From positions 38,784 through 102,783 of the forward strand of contig JANJTA010000038.1 in NCBI GenBank assembly GCA_024711345.1: a stretch of 64,000 nt of DNA, in the 5' to 3' direction. Source of the DNA: Rhodanobacter sp. (GTDB taxonomy: Bacteria; Pseudomonadota; Gammaproteobacteria; Xanthomonadales; Rhodanobacteraceae). Below the pieces are notes generated by a model. It saw nothing but the letters and a program-made list of their open reading frames with translations, was not told where the DNA came from and ran no database searches. Below, in pieces: positions 20,434 through 30,860 of the stretch. Each line of letters opens with the position of its first letter. Positions within the stretch are counted from its first letter, which is position 1. The translations under genes and the position numbers were made by a program.

Positions 20434-20459
20434 AGGGACTTCCTTCGGTCGCAGGGGAG
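20434..20459. repeat. Dispersed repeat copy (GGGACTTCCTTCGGTCG family)
   Basis: Near-identical to 677-702, between two convergent genes. Confidence 0.6.
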
Positions 20460-20470
20460 GGGGCAAAGCT

Positions 20471-21736
20471 TCAGCGCGCTTCGGGCTTCAGCATGTCCTT
20501 CACCGCGTCGTAGTCGCCGTCGTTCGCGGCGGCGGGGATGCCGAGCAGGTGGGTCATCAGGGGATAGACGTCCACGTTCGGGAACGCCGGCAGCTTCGCG
20601 CCGACGCGGAACGCGGGGCCGTGCGCCACGAACAGCGCCTGCATCAGCAGCTCGGCATTGTCGTAGCCGTGCTCGCCCAGGCTCAGCCGGCCCTTGCGCT
20701 TGGCCGCGTAGTCGCTGGTGGTGATGCGCCAGTGCACGTTCGCCAGGCACAGCAGCTGCGGCACGCGCGGATTCCTGCCGTAGGCCAGCCGCGCCGGCAC
20801 ACGGGTCTTGTCCCAGCACTGCATGTGCGGGTGCGGCTGCTGCAGGGCCTGTTCGACCTTGGCGAAATCGGCGCGCGCCTCCGCGCTGTCCGAGCTGGGA
20901 TTGAAGCCGGCCAGGATGCCCATGCTGACCATGTGCACCCGGTCGAGCGGAATCAGCCGGTCGATCAGCACGCTGTTCGCCTCCGGCACGCCGGCCATGC
21001 CGTGGTCGGACAGCACGATCAGGTTGATCCGCTCGAACAGGCCGCGCTGCTTCAGGCCCTCGACCAGCTGCGCCAGCGCGGCGTCGGTGTCGCGCAGCAC
21101 GCGGTTCACCTGCGCCGTGTCCGGGCCGTAGACGTGGCCGGCGTGGTCGACCTCGTCGAAGTACAAGGTGAGGAAGCTCGGCCGCTCGGCGTCCGGCAGG
21201 TCCAGCCAGGCCAGCACCTGGTCCACCCGCTGCTCGGCCGTCACGCTGGCGTCGAACGGTTTCCAGTAGTCCGGCCGATGGCCGTGGATGGCCGCCTCCG
21301 AGCCGGGCCAGAACATGGTGGCGGTGCGCAGGCCGTGGCGGTCGGCGGTCTCCCAGATCGGCGTGCCCTCGGCCCACCAGCGGCCGTCGCTGACCGCCTT
21401 GCGGCTGGCCAGCGAGAACTTGCCCAGCTGTGGATCGAACATGGTGTTGTTGACCACGCCGTGGTGGTCCGGGGTCAGGCCGGTGACGATGCTGTAGTGG
21501 TTCGGGAACGTCAGCGAGGGGAACGCCGGCTGCATCGAGGCGGCCTGCACGCCGCCCTGCGCCAGCATCGCCAGGGTCGGGCTGAGTCCGCGTTGCAGGT
21601 AGTCGGGGCGGTAGCCGTCGATCGAGACCAGCAGCAGCGGGGTGGGGCGTACGGCCGGCGTGGCAGGGCGTTGCGTGGCACAGCCGAAGCTGAATGCTGC
21701 CAGTGAACACAGCAGCAGGCGGAACAGGATTTTCAT
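20471..21736 (-). CDS. Ectonucleotide pyrophosphatase/phosphodiesterase-family lipoprotein
   Basis: 421 residues, alkaline-phosphatase superfamily, NPP type: hydrolyses phosphodiester or pyrophosphate bonds of nucleotides or lipids outside the cytoplasm. A lipoprotein signal peptide ends in FSFGC (Cys19). Metal and catalytic residues are visible as Asp40 (LVSIDGYRPDYL), the Thr76 nucleophile (SLTFPNHYS), VLSDHGM, DEVDHAGHVYGP and EHGYDN. Start ATG 21736. Probably anchored facing the periplasm. Confidence 0.88.
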   Translation of the reverse strand: MKILFRLLLCSLAAFSFGCATQRPATPAVRPTPLLLVSIDGYRPDYLQRGLSPTLAMLAQGGVQAASMQPAFPSLTFPNHYSIVTGLTPDHHGVVNNTMFDPQLGKFSLASRKAVSDGRWWAEGTPIWETADRHGLRTATMFWPGSEAAIHGHRPDYWKPFDASVTAEQRVDQVLAWLDLPDAERPSFLTLYFDEVDHAGHVYGPDTAQVNRVLRDTDAALAQLVEGLKQRGLFERINLIVLSDHGMAGVPEANSVLIDRLIPLDRVHMVSMGILAGFNPSSDSAEARADFAKVEQALQQPHPHMQCWDKTRVPARLAYGRNPRVPQLLCLANVHWRITTSDYAAKRKGRLSLGEHGYDNAELLMQALFVAHGPAFRVGAKLPAFPNVDVYPLMTHLLGIPAAANDGDYDAVKDMLKPEAR

Positions 21737-21788
21737 GCAGCAAACCTTAGGATGGGTTCAGACCATCCGGGCATGATCGCGCACTGCC

Positions 21789-22208
21789 ATGACCATTACA
21801 TCTCCAGCCAGGCACCACCCGTTGTTGCGCATGCTGCTGGCCGCCGTGCTGGTGCTGGCTCCGCTGGGCGCGGCTTGTGCCTGGCAGCAGCAGGCGGCCA
21901 GGTCGCCGGCCATCCAGCCGGTGCCGCCGAGCGTGCGCTTCCAGCAGCAGGCGCAGCAGCAACAGCTGAATGACGATTTGCAGAAGAGCCAGTTGCAGCA
22001 GCAGCTGCAGCAGGGCGTGTCGGACAACGCCAAGCGCCCGATGGCGAAGGACCCTCGTGCCCAGCGGCAGCTCGACCAGGCCGCGCAGGCGCAACGCGAC
22101 CGCGAGCGTGCGCGGCAGCAGGACCTGCTCGATCGCCAGCGCGACGCGCCCGAGCTGCCGCGGGTCGTGCCGCAGGCGTTGCCGGCATCCGGACGCAGCG
22201 GCGGCTGA
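21789..22208 (+). CDS. Secreted Gln-rich protein of unknown function
   Basis: 139 residues. Signal peptide (LLAAVLVLAPLGAACA, about 15-30), then low-complexity Gln/Ala/Arg sequence with helical Q-rich repeats (QQQAQQQQLNDDLQKSQLQQ) and a Pro-rich tail. No family recognised. Divergent from the phosphodiesterase gene with 52 bases between the starts. Periplasmic coiled coil is a guess. Confidence 0.65.
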   Translation: MTITSPARHHPLLRMLLAAVLVLAPLGAACAWQQQAARSPAIQPVPPSVRFQQQAQQQQLNDDLQKSQLQQQLQQGVSDNAKRPMAKDPRAQRQLDQAAQAQRDRERARQQDLLDRQRDAPELPRVVPQALPASGRSGG

Positions 22209-22227
22209 TCGGGGCCGGGCGGTTATT

Positions 22228-22325
22228 GTAGGAGCGCACTCGTCCACAAGGGACTCCCTTCGGTCGTGCGCGATGCTCTTCGCCCTTGTCAACACAGAGC
22301 ATCGCCCGCAAGCGGGCTCCTGCAC
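22228..22325. repeat. REP-like palindromic repeat (TGTAGGAGC family)
   Basis: Starts TGTAGGAGCGCACTCG, includes a degenerate GGGACTCCCTTCGGTCG core, and ends in the inverted GCATCGCCCGCAAGCGGGCTC followed by CTGCA. The first and last parts match the units at 8463 and 8585 in opposite orientation. It lies between two convergent genes. Confidence 0.6.
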
Positions 22326-22334
22326 GGGGGTGTA

Positions 22335-22847
22335 TCAGCCGAACAGGTCGCCGTGCGCGACGCGGTCTTCCAGGTCCAGCAGGTAGCGCTTCGTCGGCAG
22401 GCCGCCGCCGAAGCCGGTGAGGCTGCCGTTCGCGCCGATCACCCGGTGGCACGGCAGCACGATCGGCAGCGGGTTGCGTCCGTTCGCGGCGCCGACCGCG
22501 CGCACCGCCAGCGGCTTGTCGATGCGCCGGGCCAGTTCGCCGTAGCTGATGGTGACGCCGTACGGAATCCGCCCCAGCTCGTGCCAGACCTCCAGCTGGA
22601 ACGGCGTGCCGACGGGATGCAGCGGCAGCTCGAAGTGCCGGCGCGCGCCGGCGAAGTATTCCTGCAGCTGCACGCGCGCGAACTTCAGCGGCGCGGCGGC
22701 GCGGACCCAGTCCGGATACGCCCGCTTCGGATGGCGCTCGCGTTCGAAGCGGATCTCGCGCAGGCCGCGGCCGTCCGCGACCAGGCACAGCGTGCCGACC
22801 GGGCTGTCGATCTCGTCGTAGTAGATCGTGTCGGGCAGGTTCGTCAT
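22335..22847 (-). CDS. ogt: Methylated-DNA-protein-cysteine methyltransferase
   Basis: 170 residues. Transfers the methyl group from O6-methylguanine to its own Cys133 in LPCHRVIG, the invariant active-site motif; GSLTGFGGG follows. The N-terminal ribonuclease-like domain and C-terminal helical domain are both present. Its ATG overlaps the stop of the upstream ada-alkA fusion (ATGA), so the two are probably translated together as an alkylation repair operon. Confidence 0.93.
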   Translation of the reverse strand: MTNLPDTIYYDEIDSPVGTLCLVADGRGLREIRFERERHPKRAYPDWVRAAAPLKFARVQLQEYFAGARRHFELPLHPVGTPFQLEVWHELGRIPYGVTISYGELARRIDKPLAVRAVGAANGRNPLPIVLPCHRVIGANGSLTGFGGGLPTKRYLLDLEDRVAHGDLFG

Positions 22848-24349
22848 GCGCTCGCTTCCGTTTTCCGCTTGCGTGGCGGCGGCAATGTTTCCGATGCGCC
22901 CCGCCACAGATGGATGACGGCGTACGCGCGCCACGGGCGCCACGCGTCCGCGCGTGCGGCCAGCGCTTTCGTGCCGAGCGGCGGGGCGCCCGGCGCCGCC
23001 TCGCGGCGCAGGATCAGGTCCGCCGCCGGGAACGCGTCCGGATCGCCCAGCGCGCGCATCGCGATGTAGTGGGCGGTCCATTCGCCGATGCCGGGCAACG
23101 CGACCCAGCGCGTCACGAACGTCTCCAGCGATTGCTCCGCGCGGAAATCCACGCGGCCGTCCAGCAACGCCTGCGCCATGGCGTTGATCGTCGCCGCGCG
23201 CGCCGCGGTCAGGCCGATCTCGCGCAGGTCCGCCTGCGCCAGCGCGGCCGGCGTCGGGAACAGCCGCTGCAGCCCCGGCAGCGGTGCCGCCGGCAACGCT
23301 TCGCCCCAGCGCTGCACGAGGCGTGTCGCCAGCGTGCGCGCCGCCGCCACGCTGATCTGCTGGCCGAGCACCGCGCGCACCGCGATCTCGAAACCGTCCC
23401 AGCCGCCGGGCAGGCGCAGGCCGGGGTGGCGCGCGATCCGCGGGCCGAGCACCGCGTCATGGCGGAACGTGTCCGCGATCGCCTGCGGGTTCGCGTCCAG
23501 GTCGAACATCCGCCGCAACGTCGTCACCACGCCGAGCAGCCGCGTCGGCTGCGGGCAATGCAGCTGCAGTTGCAGCGCATGCTCGCCGCCCGGCCATGCG
23601 CTGAGGCGCAGCCAGCCTGGCGCGTGGGCCGGGCCGAACACGCGCGCATAGCTGCCTTCGTCGACCTGCTCCGCGCCCGGCAGCGCACGCGTGCGCAGGA
23701 ACGCGAGCACGCCGGCGAAATCGTAGGGCGGCCGGTAGCCGAGCCGCAGCACCAGCGCCGCGCCGGCCGCCGCGCGCGGCTGCCGGCGCAACTCGCGCGG
23801 CGCGATGCGGTTCGCCTGCGCGAATGCCGCGTTGAACCGGCGCAGGCTGCGGAAGCCGGACGCGAGCGCGACTTCCGTCACCGGCAGCGCGGTTTCCGTC
23901 AGCAGTTGCTTCGCGAACAGCAGCCGGCGCGTCGTGTGCACGCTGACCGGCGGCGCGCCGACGCGCTCGACGAACAGCCGGCGCAGTTGCCGCGCGCCGA
24001 CGCCGACGCGCAGCGCCAGTTCGTCGAGCGATTGCTCCGCCAGCGCGCCGGCCTCGATCAGCTTCAGCGCGCGCGCCACCACATGGTCGCCGCGCTGCCA
24101 CTGCTCGTTGCCCGGCGCCAGTTCCGGCCGGCAACGCAGGCACGGCCGGAAGCCGGCCGCTTCCGCAGCGGCCGCGTTCGCGTAGTAGCGCACGTTCTCG
24201 CGCTTCGGCGCCGGCGCCGGGCATACCGGCCGGCAGTAGATGCCGGTGCTGGCGACGGCGGTGAAGAACAGGCCGTCGAAGCGCGCGTCGCGGCTGAGCC
24301 GGGCCTGTTCGCAGACGTGCGGGGCGGGCAGGGTGGGCAGTTCGTCCAT
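22844..24349 (-). CDS. alkA: Ada-type regulator fused to AlkA 3-methyladenine DNA glycosylase
   Basis: 501 residues. An Ada zinc/methyl-acceptor domain (Cys39, Cys43, Cys70, Cys73) is followed by an AraC-like helix-turn-helix (about 85-185), an AlkA N-terminal domain and a HhH-GPD glycosylase ([15 protein letters not shown]), with the catalytic Asp444 in FPAADL. The enzyme removes alkylated bases, and the Ada part may sense methylphosphotriesters and activate its own operon. This bifunctional form is known in actinobacteria and several proteobacteria. Operon with ogt downstream. Confidence 0.92.
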   Translation of the reverse strand: MDELPTLPAPHVCEQARLSRDARFDGLFFTAVASTGIYCRPVCPAPAPKRENVRYYANAAAAEAAGFRPCLRCRPELAPGNEQWQRGDHVVARALKLIEAGALAEQSLDELALRVGVGARQLRRLFVERVGAPPVSVHTTRRLLFAKQLLTETALPVTEVALASGFRSLRRFNAAFAQANRIAPRELRRQPRAAAGAALVLRLGYRPPYDFAGVLAFLRTRALPGAEQVDEGSYARVFGPAHAPGWLRLSAWPGGEHALQLQLHCPQPTRLLGVVTTLRRMFDLDANPQAIADTFRHDAVLGPRIARHPGLRLPGGWDGFEIAVRAVLGQQISVAAARTLATRLVQRWGEALPAAPLPGLQRLFPTPAALAQADLREIGLTAARAATINAMAQALLDGRVDFRAEQSLETFVTRWVALPGIGEWTAHYIAMRALGDPDAFPAADLILRREAAPGAPPLGTKALAARADAWRPWRAYAVIHLWRGASETLPPPRKRKTEASA

Positions 24350-24542
24350 GACTGCAGGCTAACACCGCCGCCGTGGCCGCACTCGCCGTTTTCGGACATC
24401 AATGGCGCAGGCTGGCTATCGTTGTCCGCGGCGCGGGCAGCGGCCTGCAAACGGGCCGGTCGGGACGGTACGCTCGACCGGCCTGGACATCAGTTCGCGT
24501 GATCGATCCACGCAGGCAGTGCACGTGTTTCGTTGCGGCATT

Positions 24543-25124
24543 TCACTTGATCGGCGCCATCAGGTGCTCGTACGGCGTGTCGGCCCACATCACGTACGGT
24601 GCCGCCGTATCCGGATCGGCGCTTTTCGGATAGTTCGCATAGAACGCCGGATCCGCGCCGACGATCATCACGTGCGGTCCGGTCTTGATCCAGTGATTGC
24701 TGCTGTCCGGTTTCTGCGCGTACGGGTCCGTATTGCTCGCGTCCGTGCCGCCGGCCAGCATGTACATCAAGCCGAGCTTGCCGGTCGGCGGCGTCTTCTT
24801 CGCCATGTACGCGTTGATCCATTCCAGCGCGTTCTGGTCCATGCACATCGGGTCCGGCCCCGGCGTGGACGGGTTGTCCGGCATGCAGGTGAACCCGTTC
24901 GTGCCCTTGCGCAACGTGCGCATCGTGCCATCCGCACCCATTGCCATGATCGTCGCGTCCTTCGCGACGCGTGCCGGCGCCGCGTGCATCGCGCTCGCGA
25001 TCATTTGCGCATCGCTCATGGCCGGGTGTTCCGCGGCCCTCACGCCGCCTCCGACGGCGAACAGGGCAGCGGCGACGATGGCTCCGTTTTTCCAGCTCGG
25101 TTTTTTCAGGCCTGCGGTACGCAT
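24543..25124 (-). CDS. Secreted protein of unknown function
   Basis: 193 residues with a signal peptide ending GGGVRAAE near 30. The mature part is rich in Met, Pro and Asp, with two cysteines (FTCMPDNP and PMCMDQNA) that could form a disulfide. Conserved-looking segments MAMGADGTMRTLRKGTNGF and HVMIVGADPAF. The start ATG 25124 has a perfect AGGAGG site. Family name not recognised. The 193 bases beyond its 3' end contain no gene. Confidence 0.75.
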   Translation of the reverse strand: MRTAGLKKPSWKNGAIVAAALFAVGGGVRAAEHPAMSDAQMIASAMHAAPARVAKDATIMAMGADGTMRTLRKGTNGFTCMPDNPSTPGPDPMCMDQNALEWINAYMAKKTPPTGKLGLMYMLAGGTDASNTDPYAQKPDSSNHWIKTGPHVMIVGADPAFYANYPKSADPDTAAPYVMWADTPYEHLMAPIK

Positions 25125-25272
25125 GACAACCTCCTCACAGTGACTTGTGACGGTCACGCCGGGGTTCCCGGCAGGAAGTCTGTGCCGGCGCCATGGCGCG
25201 GTCAATCGGCGCGCTGGCCGGGCCGGGCAGCGGTCCAGGACCGCCCGGGGCGTGCGTACCGGCCGGCACGGA

Positions 25273-25818
25273 TCAGCGCGTGCCTGCGGCGGCCGGGCAA
25301 TCGGGCCGGCGGCCGGCATGGAACGCGGCGACATCCGCGTCGCTCGCCGGCCGGCCGGCGTCGCCGCCGTCGAATACGACGCGCCAGGCGCCATCGCCGG
25401 CGCGGCGCCACACCGTCGCGAAGCGGCCGGCCACGTAACGCGGCGTCGCGCCCGGCGCCGGATTCTCGAACAGGTAAGCACCGCTGGAATACGCCAGCGT
25501 GCCGTCGCCCGAGGTCACGACCTGCTGCGGGTACCAGTCCACCCGCTGCGTCTTGCCCGCGATGAACGCGGCCCAGTGCTGCCGCACCGCGGCCAGCCCG
25601 CGCGTCGGCTGCGGCGTGTTCGCGTCGAAGATCGCGTCCGCCATGACGTGCTCGGCGAACGCCGCTGCGTCGTGTCGCTGCACGCTCTGCGCAAACGACA
25701 GCTCGCGCTGCCAGACCTGGCATGCGGGCGTACCCGCCGCCGGCGGCGCGGCAGCGAACGCGGCTGGCGCGCAGGCGATCCATAACGGCAACAGCAACAA
25801 CCCGGCTCGGCGTGGCAT
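25273..25818 (-). CDS. Secreted SnoaL/DUF4440-like (NTF2-fold) protein
   Basis: 181 residues. Signal peptide (about 1-23), then an NTF2-like fold: RHDAAAFAEHVMADAIFDAN, HWAAFIAGK, WYPQQVV, AGRFATVWRRAGDGAWRVVFDGGD. This resembles YybH/SgcJ-type proteins; the ligand is unknown. ATG 25818 has a GAGGAG site just upstream. The frame stays open further 5' into a cytochrome b561 fragment, so an automated call may wrongly extend it. Confidence 0.78.
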   Translation of the reverse strand: MPRRAGLLLLPLWIACAPAAFAAAPPAAGTPACQVWQRELSFAQSVQRHDAAAFAEHVMADAIFDANTPQPTRGLAAVRQHWAAFIAGKTQRVDWYPQQVVTSGDGTLAYSSGAYLFENPAPGATPRYVAGRFATVWRRAGDGAWRVVFDGGDAGRPASDADVAAFHAGRRPDCPAAAGTR

Positions 25819-25899
25819 CGGTGTTCTCCTCGTTCGTGGCGCGGTGCGGCAGCTTCCCGCGACAGCCGACGACGTGCCAGTGCCGCCTCGACGTCGGCC

Positions 25900-26100
25900 G
25901 AGCCTGCCCGACAGCACGCCGTCGCGGCGCTTCAGGCCGTGGTACAGCGCCGCCGCCATGTGCGCCAGGAACGTCAGGAACAGCAGCATCGCGAACCAAG
26001 TGTGCAGGTGGCGCAGCACGGCGAACGCGCCCGGGCTGGCCGGAAAGATCGGCGGCAGCCGCAACGACGTGCCCAGCAGCAGCGACAGGCGATCGAGCGC
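25900..26100 (-). pseudogene. Cytochrome b561 C-terminal remnant
   Basis: Reading from a TGA at 26101-26103, the frame encodes the last two helices of a cytochrome b561 family protein: LPPIFPASPG, then LRHLHTWFAMLLFLTFLAHM and AAALYHGLKRRDGVL, with heme-ligand-type histidines. The N-terminal half is missing, and upstream lies the 3' end of a response regulator. It runs in frame into the downstream NTF2-like gene. Confidence 0.6.
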
Positions 26101-26158
26101 TCACGGAATCGGGCGTGAGCCCACCACCTCCCTGTACGAGCCGTCCGTGCGTTCGTCG

Positions 26159-26536
26159 TCAGCTGCCGGTGTTGCGCAGCAGGCCGTCCACTGCGCCGAG
26201 CAGGGCGCGGCGATCGTAGGGCTTGGCGAGAAACGCCACGTTTTCCGGGAAATAGGGGAAGCTGCTGCGGGGGTCGGCCGAGATCAGCATGATCCGGATC
26301 TGCCGATTCATCTGCGTGCGCTGCGCCAGCTCGATCCCATCGATGCCGCCGGGCATGTGGATGTCGCTTATCAGCAGGTCGATCGTGGCGTCGCTCAGCA
26401 GGAGCTTCAACGCCAGGGTGCCATTGGCGGTAGTGAGGACATGGTATCCCTCGGCCTCCAGTACGATGGTGGTGACCTCCCGCGCGCTGCGGTCGTCCTC
26501 GGCCAGCAGGATGGTCCTGTTCTGCACGTGGGTCAT
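26159..26536 (-). CDS. Single-domain response regulator (CheY-like)
   Basis: 125 residues: a receiver domain only. Acidic pair Asp14/Asp15 (LLAEDDRSAR), phosphoacceptor Asp58 (LLISDIHMPGG), Ser86 (LISAD) and Lys105 (FLAKPYD). No output domain, so it acts by protein-protein contact or in a phosphorelay. Divergent from the histidine kinase gene, 103 bases apart, its likely partner. Confidence 0.9.
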   Translation of the reverse strand: MTHVQNRTILLAEDDRSAREVTTIVLEAEGYHVLTTANGTLALKLLLSDATIDLLISDIHMPGGIDGIELAQRTQMNRQIRIMLISADPRSSFPYFPENVAFLAKPYDRRALLGAVDGLLRNTGS

Positions 26537-26639
26537 GGCTGATCTCGGCAGATGATGTCCGACCATGGCCTGCCTGGCGTAAACACGCAGTGAGGGGCGG
26601 ATTGTGTCTATGCTAGGCCTCCTCGGCGGCCAGCCACGC

Positions 26640-27947
26640 ATGAACGATCTCGAACGCTACCGGCAGTTGATTGGATTCTCCCTCGACGGTGTGCACGAGC
26701 TGGATGTGTGCGGCCGTGTCGTGTACATGAATGACAGCGGCTGTGCCGCGCTGGGCATCGCCGATCCGGTTGCCGCGATCGGCCAGCCGCTGGCCAGGTT
26801 CTGGCCCGAGCCGACGCATGCCGCGATCGAGGCGGCGCTGGTCGCCGCGCGCAACGGGCAGTCGATGCAATTCACCCAGATCCTGCCGTCGGCCAGCGGC
26901 GACGACGGCTGGTGGCTGGTCAGCGTGCATCCTTACCTGGATGCGGCTGGCCAGGTCGATGGCATCGCCGTGATCAGCCACGACATCAACGAACCGGTGC
27001 AGGCCAAGCTGGCGCTGGATCGGGTGATCCACGGCCTGCACAACCGGCTCAGCCTCAGCGAACTGGCTGGCGAAAACGGTGCCGCCCGCAACGAGGCGCT
27101 GGCCCGGCAACTGGCGCGTGCGCGGATATTCCAGCAGGAAGCGGCCGGTCGCGAGCACTCGCTGAAGCTGCAACTGGGCCTGGCCAGTGCGGCACAGGCG
27201 GTGGCGGAGCACGCCTCGCAGCAGGCGCAGAAGAACGAGGCGATCGGTCAGTTGGTGGCAGGTCTCTCGCATGACTTCGCCAACATGCTGCAGATAGCCA
27301 TCGTGGCGTTGAGCAGCATCCAGGACGATCCAGGCAACCTCACCGCTACCCAGCGCCGCCTGCTCGGCTACAGCATGGACGGCGTGCAGCACGCAGCGGT
27401 GCTGGCCAAGCGGCTGCTGGCGTTTGCCCGCGTGCACCGCCATACAGCCGAGCCGGTGGAGCTGGTCGCGATCGTCCACGACATCGAGGGCTTCGCCCGC
27501 CACAGCCTGGGGGCCGGCATGGATTTCCAGGTCGAACCGGCCGGCGCGGAACTGACGACCCTGGGTGACAGGCATTCCATCGAACAGGCCTTCATCAACC
27601 TGTGCACCAACGCGCGCGACGCTTGCCACGGGCAGGGTGCGATCCGGGTTCGTCTCGGCGAGCTGACCGTCAGCGAAGCCGAGAACAGCACGCCGCGGCC
27701 GGCGGGCGATTACGTCACCCTGGCTGTCACCGACGATGGCAGCGGCATGGATGAAGCGGTGCGCGAGCGCCTGTTCGAGCCTTACTTCACCACCAAGGCC
27801 GAAGGCGCCGGTACTGGCCTGGGCCTGGCCCAGGTGTACGGGGTGGTGCGCCAGGTGGGTGGTTTTGTCGACGTGGAATCTGTGCCGGGCCACGGCACCA
27901 CGATGACCATGGCATTCCCGCGCCTGCAGTTGCCAACGGCCGCCTGA
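26640..27947 (+). CDS. PAS-containing sensor histidine kinase
   Basis: 435 residues, no membrane segments, so cytosolic. PAS domain about 5-115, linker helix about 125-205, dimerisation helix with His211 ([12 protein letters not shown]), then HATPase_c with N box ([12 protein letters not shown]), G1 ([10 protein letters not shown]), F box (EPYFTTK) and G2 ([11 protein letters not shown]). The HDF form resembles CckA/NtrB-type hybrid kinases, but no receiver is attached; the divergent response regulator probably fills that role. An alternative in-frame ATG lies at 26604. Confidence 0.9.
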   Translation: MNDLERYRQLIGFSLDGVHELDVCGRVVYMNDSGCAALGIADPVAAIGQPLARFWPEPTHAAIEAALVAARNGQSMQFTQILPSASGDDGWWLVSVHPYLDAAGQVDGIAVISHDINEPVQAKLALDRVIHGLHNRLSLSELAGENGAARNEALARQLARARIFQQEAAGREHSLKLQLGLASAAQAVAEHASQQAQKNEAIGQLVAGLSHDFANMLQIAIVALSSIQDDPGNLTATQRRLLGYSMDGVQHAAVLAKRLLAFARVHRHTAEPVELVAIVHDIEGFARHSLGAGMDFQVEPAGAELTTLGDRHSIEQAFINLCTNARDACHGQGAIRVRLGELTVSEAENSTPRPAGDYVTLAVTDDGSGMDEAVRERLFEPYFTTKAEGAGTGLGLAQVYGVVRQVGGFVDVESVPGHGTTMTMAFPRLQLPTAA

Positions 27948-27963
27948 CCCGCCTGCGGCGGGT
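27947..27963 (+). terminator. Possible terminator after the histidine kinase
   Basis: ACCCGCC, loop TGC, GGCGGGT: a perfect 7-bp stem beginning at the kinase stop codon, with little U-tract. Weak candidate. Confidence 0.35.
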
Positions 27964-28021
27964 TCGACCCGTGCGGGTGCTGGCCTATACTCCGGAGTCT
28001 GTCTTATCGGAGTTTCCAGGC

Positions 28022-29692
<1,671 letters not shown>

Positions 29693-29707
29693 CTGCCACG
29701 GACCCGT

Positions 29708-29736
29708 TTGCGGGCCATACGGCATTGCCGTATAGT
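29708..29736 (+). promoter_or_regulatory. Predicted promoter with palindromic operator upstream of the HigBA-like pair
   Basis: ATACGGCA-T-TGCCGTAT (29717-29733) is a perfect inverted repeat. It sits between a TTGCGG -35-like hexamer (29708) and a TATAGT -10-like hexamer (29731) at 17-base spacing. This is the expected place for autorepression by the antitoxin. Confidence 0.55.
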
Positions 29737-29761
29737 TTCGTCGTGCGGAAAGGAGTCTGCC

Positions 29762-30076
29762 ATGTACGAGTTCATCGAGTCGTCGGTGTTTGCACGGTAC
29801 GTGGGCGACTACCTGACGGACGATGAGTACGCTGCGCTGCAGTGGTACCTGTCCGACCAGCCCGAGGCGGGCGACCTCATTCCGTCGTCGGGCGGTTGCC
29901 GCAAGCTTCGCTGGGGTGCCGGCGACAAGGGCAAGCGCGGCGGCGTGCGGGTGATCTACTACGGCGTTACCGCGCAGGGACAAATCTGGTTGCTCGCGAT
30001 CTATGCCAAGTCGCGGCGGGAAAACCTCCCGGCGAATGTCATCCGGTTGCTCAAGGAGCAGGTGGTGAAGCCATGA
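29762..30076 (+). CDS. RelE/HigB-like toxin
   Basis: 104 residues. The fold features match HigB/RelE mRNA interferases: EYAALQWYLSDQPEAGDLIP, then GCRKLRWGAGDKGKRGGVRVIYYG, and a basic C-terminal IYAKSRREN. Toxin-first order with an ATGA overlap into an HTH antitoxin is typical of higBA. Start ATG 29762 follows an AAAGGAG site. Activity predicted from family; catalytic residues in this family are poorly conserved. Confidence 0.85.
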   Translation: MYEFIESSVFARYVGDYLTDDEYAALQWYLSDQPEAGDLIPSSGGCRKLRWGAGDKGKRGGVRVIYYGVTAQGQIWLLAIYAKSRRENLPANVIRLLKEQVVKP

Positions 30077-30384
30077 AAAAACTCAGCAAGGCAATCCTCG
30101 AACGCGACGCCAGGCGCGACATCGGTGCCGAAGTGCTGGAGGCGATACGCGAGATCAAGGCCGGCGGCGGCCGGCGCTTCACGGTGCAGGTGACCGCCGC
30201 CACGGAGGCCCGCCTCAAACTCGGCCTGTCCCAGGCCGACTTCGCCGCGATGCTGGGCGTCTCCGCGCGCACCTTGCAGGATTGGGAGCAGGGCAGGCGC
30301 GAACCGAGCGGCGCGGCCAAGGCGCTGCTGAAAGTGGCGGTGGCGGCGCCGAAGACGGTGCGGAAGGTGCTGGCGGCGGCTTGA
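30073..30384 (+). CDS. HigA-like antitoxin (XRE-family)
   Basis: 103 residues. A C-terminal helix-turn-helix (LGLSQADFAAMLGVSARTLQ, about 55-74, then DWEQGRREPSG) follows a variable N-terminal part that would contact the toxin. Translation is coupled to the toxin by ATGA. It should repress the pair through the palindrome upstream of the toxin gene. A CTGACCCC repeat begins 4 bases after its stop. Confidence 0.87.
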   Translation: MKKLSKAILERDARRDIGAEVLEAIREIKAGGGRRFTVQVTAATEARLKLGLSQADFAAMLGVSARTLQDWEQGRREPSGAAKALLKVAVAAPKTVRKVLAAA

Positions 30385-30387
30385 GTA

Positions 30388-30407
30388 AGTGAGCCTGACC
30401 CCATTCT
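30388..30407. repeat. CTGACCCC-type repeat, copy 1
   Basis: AGTGAGCCTGACCCCATTCT, immediately after the antitoxin stop. Related copies at 30691 and 32515-32565. Confidence 0.6.
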
Positions 30408-30443
30408 TGCAGAAGCAGGCGCTCCCGGTTCTTCATCGGCGCG

Positions 30444-30692
30444 ATGCTGCAGACAGATGTCGTGCTGGATGTGATTCGCCGGGAGTTGCGACGTATATCT
30501 CCCAACGTGCGCATCGATTCGTCGCAGATCAAGGACGTGCTGATCAACGAAGTCATCAAGCGCGATGTGCTTGAAGGCGACAAGGCGGACGAGGCGCGCA
30601 AGAAGGTCGCGAAGTCTGCAAACAAAATGTTGCGGGTGGCGTTGGTCAAGTCAGCGAAAGCGGTTGTCGCTGATGCTGCGGAAACGCCTTAA
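30444..30692 (+). CDS. Small hypothetical protein, probably a truncated C-terminal fragment
   Basis: 82 residues, charged and helical (LDVIRRELRRISPNVRIDSS, IKDVLINEVIKRDVLEGDKA). Codons before the ATG still read plausibly (RSRFFIGA) back to a stop at 30396 inside the repeat. This suggests it is the 3' end of a longer gene cut by the repeat. No family recognised. Confidence 0.45.
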   Translation: MLQTDVVLDVIRRELRRISPNVRIDSSQIKDVLINEVIKRDVLEGDKADEARKKVAKSANKMLRVALVKSAKAVVADAAETP

Positions 30693-30712
30693 ACGAACCT
30701 GACCCCATTTTC
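30691..30712. repeat. CTGACCCC-type repeat, copy 2
   Basis: AAACGAACCTGACCCCATTT plus TC, overlapping the end of the 82-residue ORF and preceding the nuclease gene. Confidence 0.6.
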
Positions 30713-30860
30713 GAGGAGTAGGTAAAAGATTGACGAATCGAGGGGGCAGGCGATTTAACTTCCTTCGCCTCGGTTTTGGTTTTGGCTGAGCTGTGTTGGA
30801 ACATGCGGGTTGGACAATCGTCCCGCCCACCCCCTAACTCCCCCATGCAAGGACGCCGCC

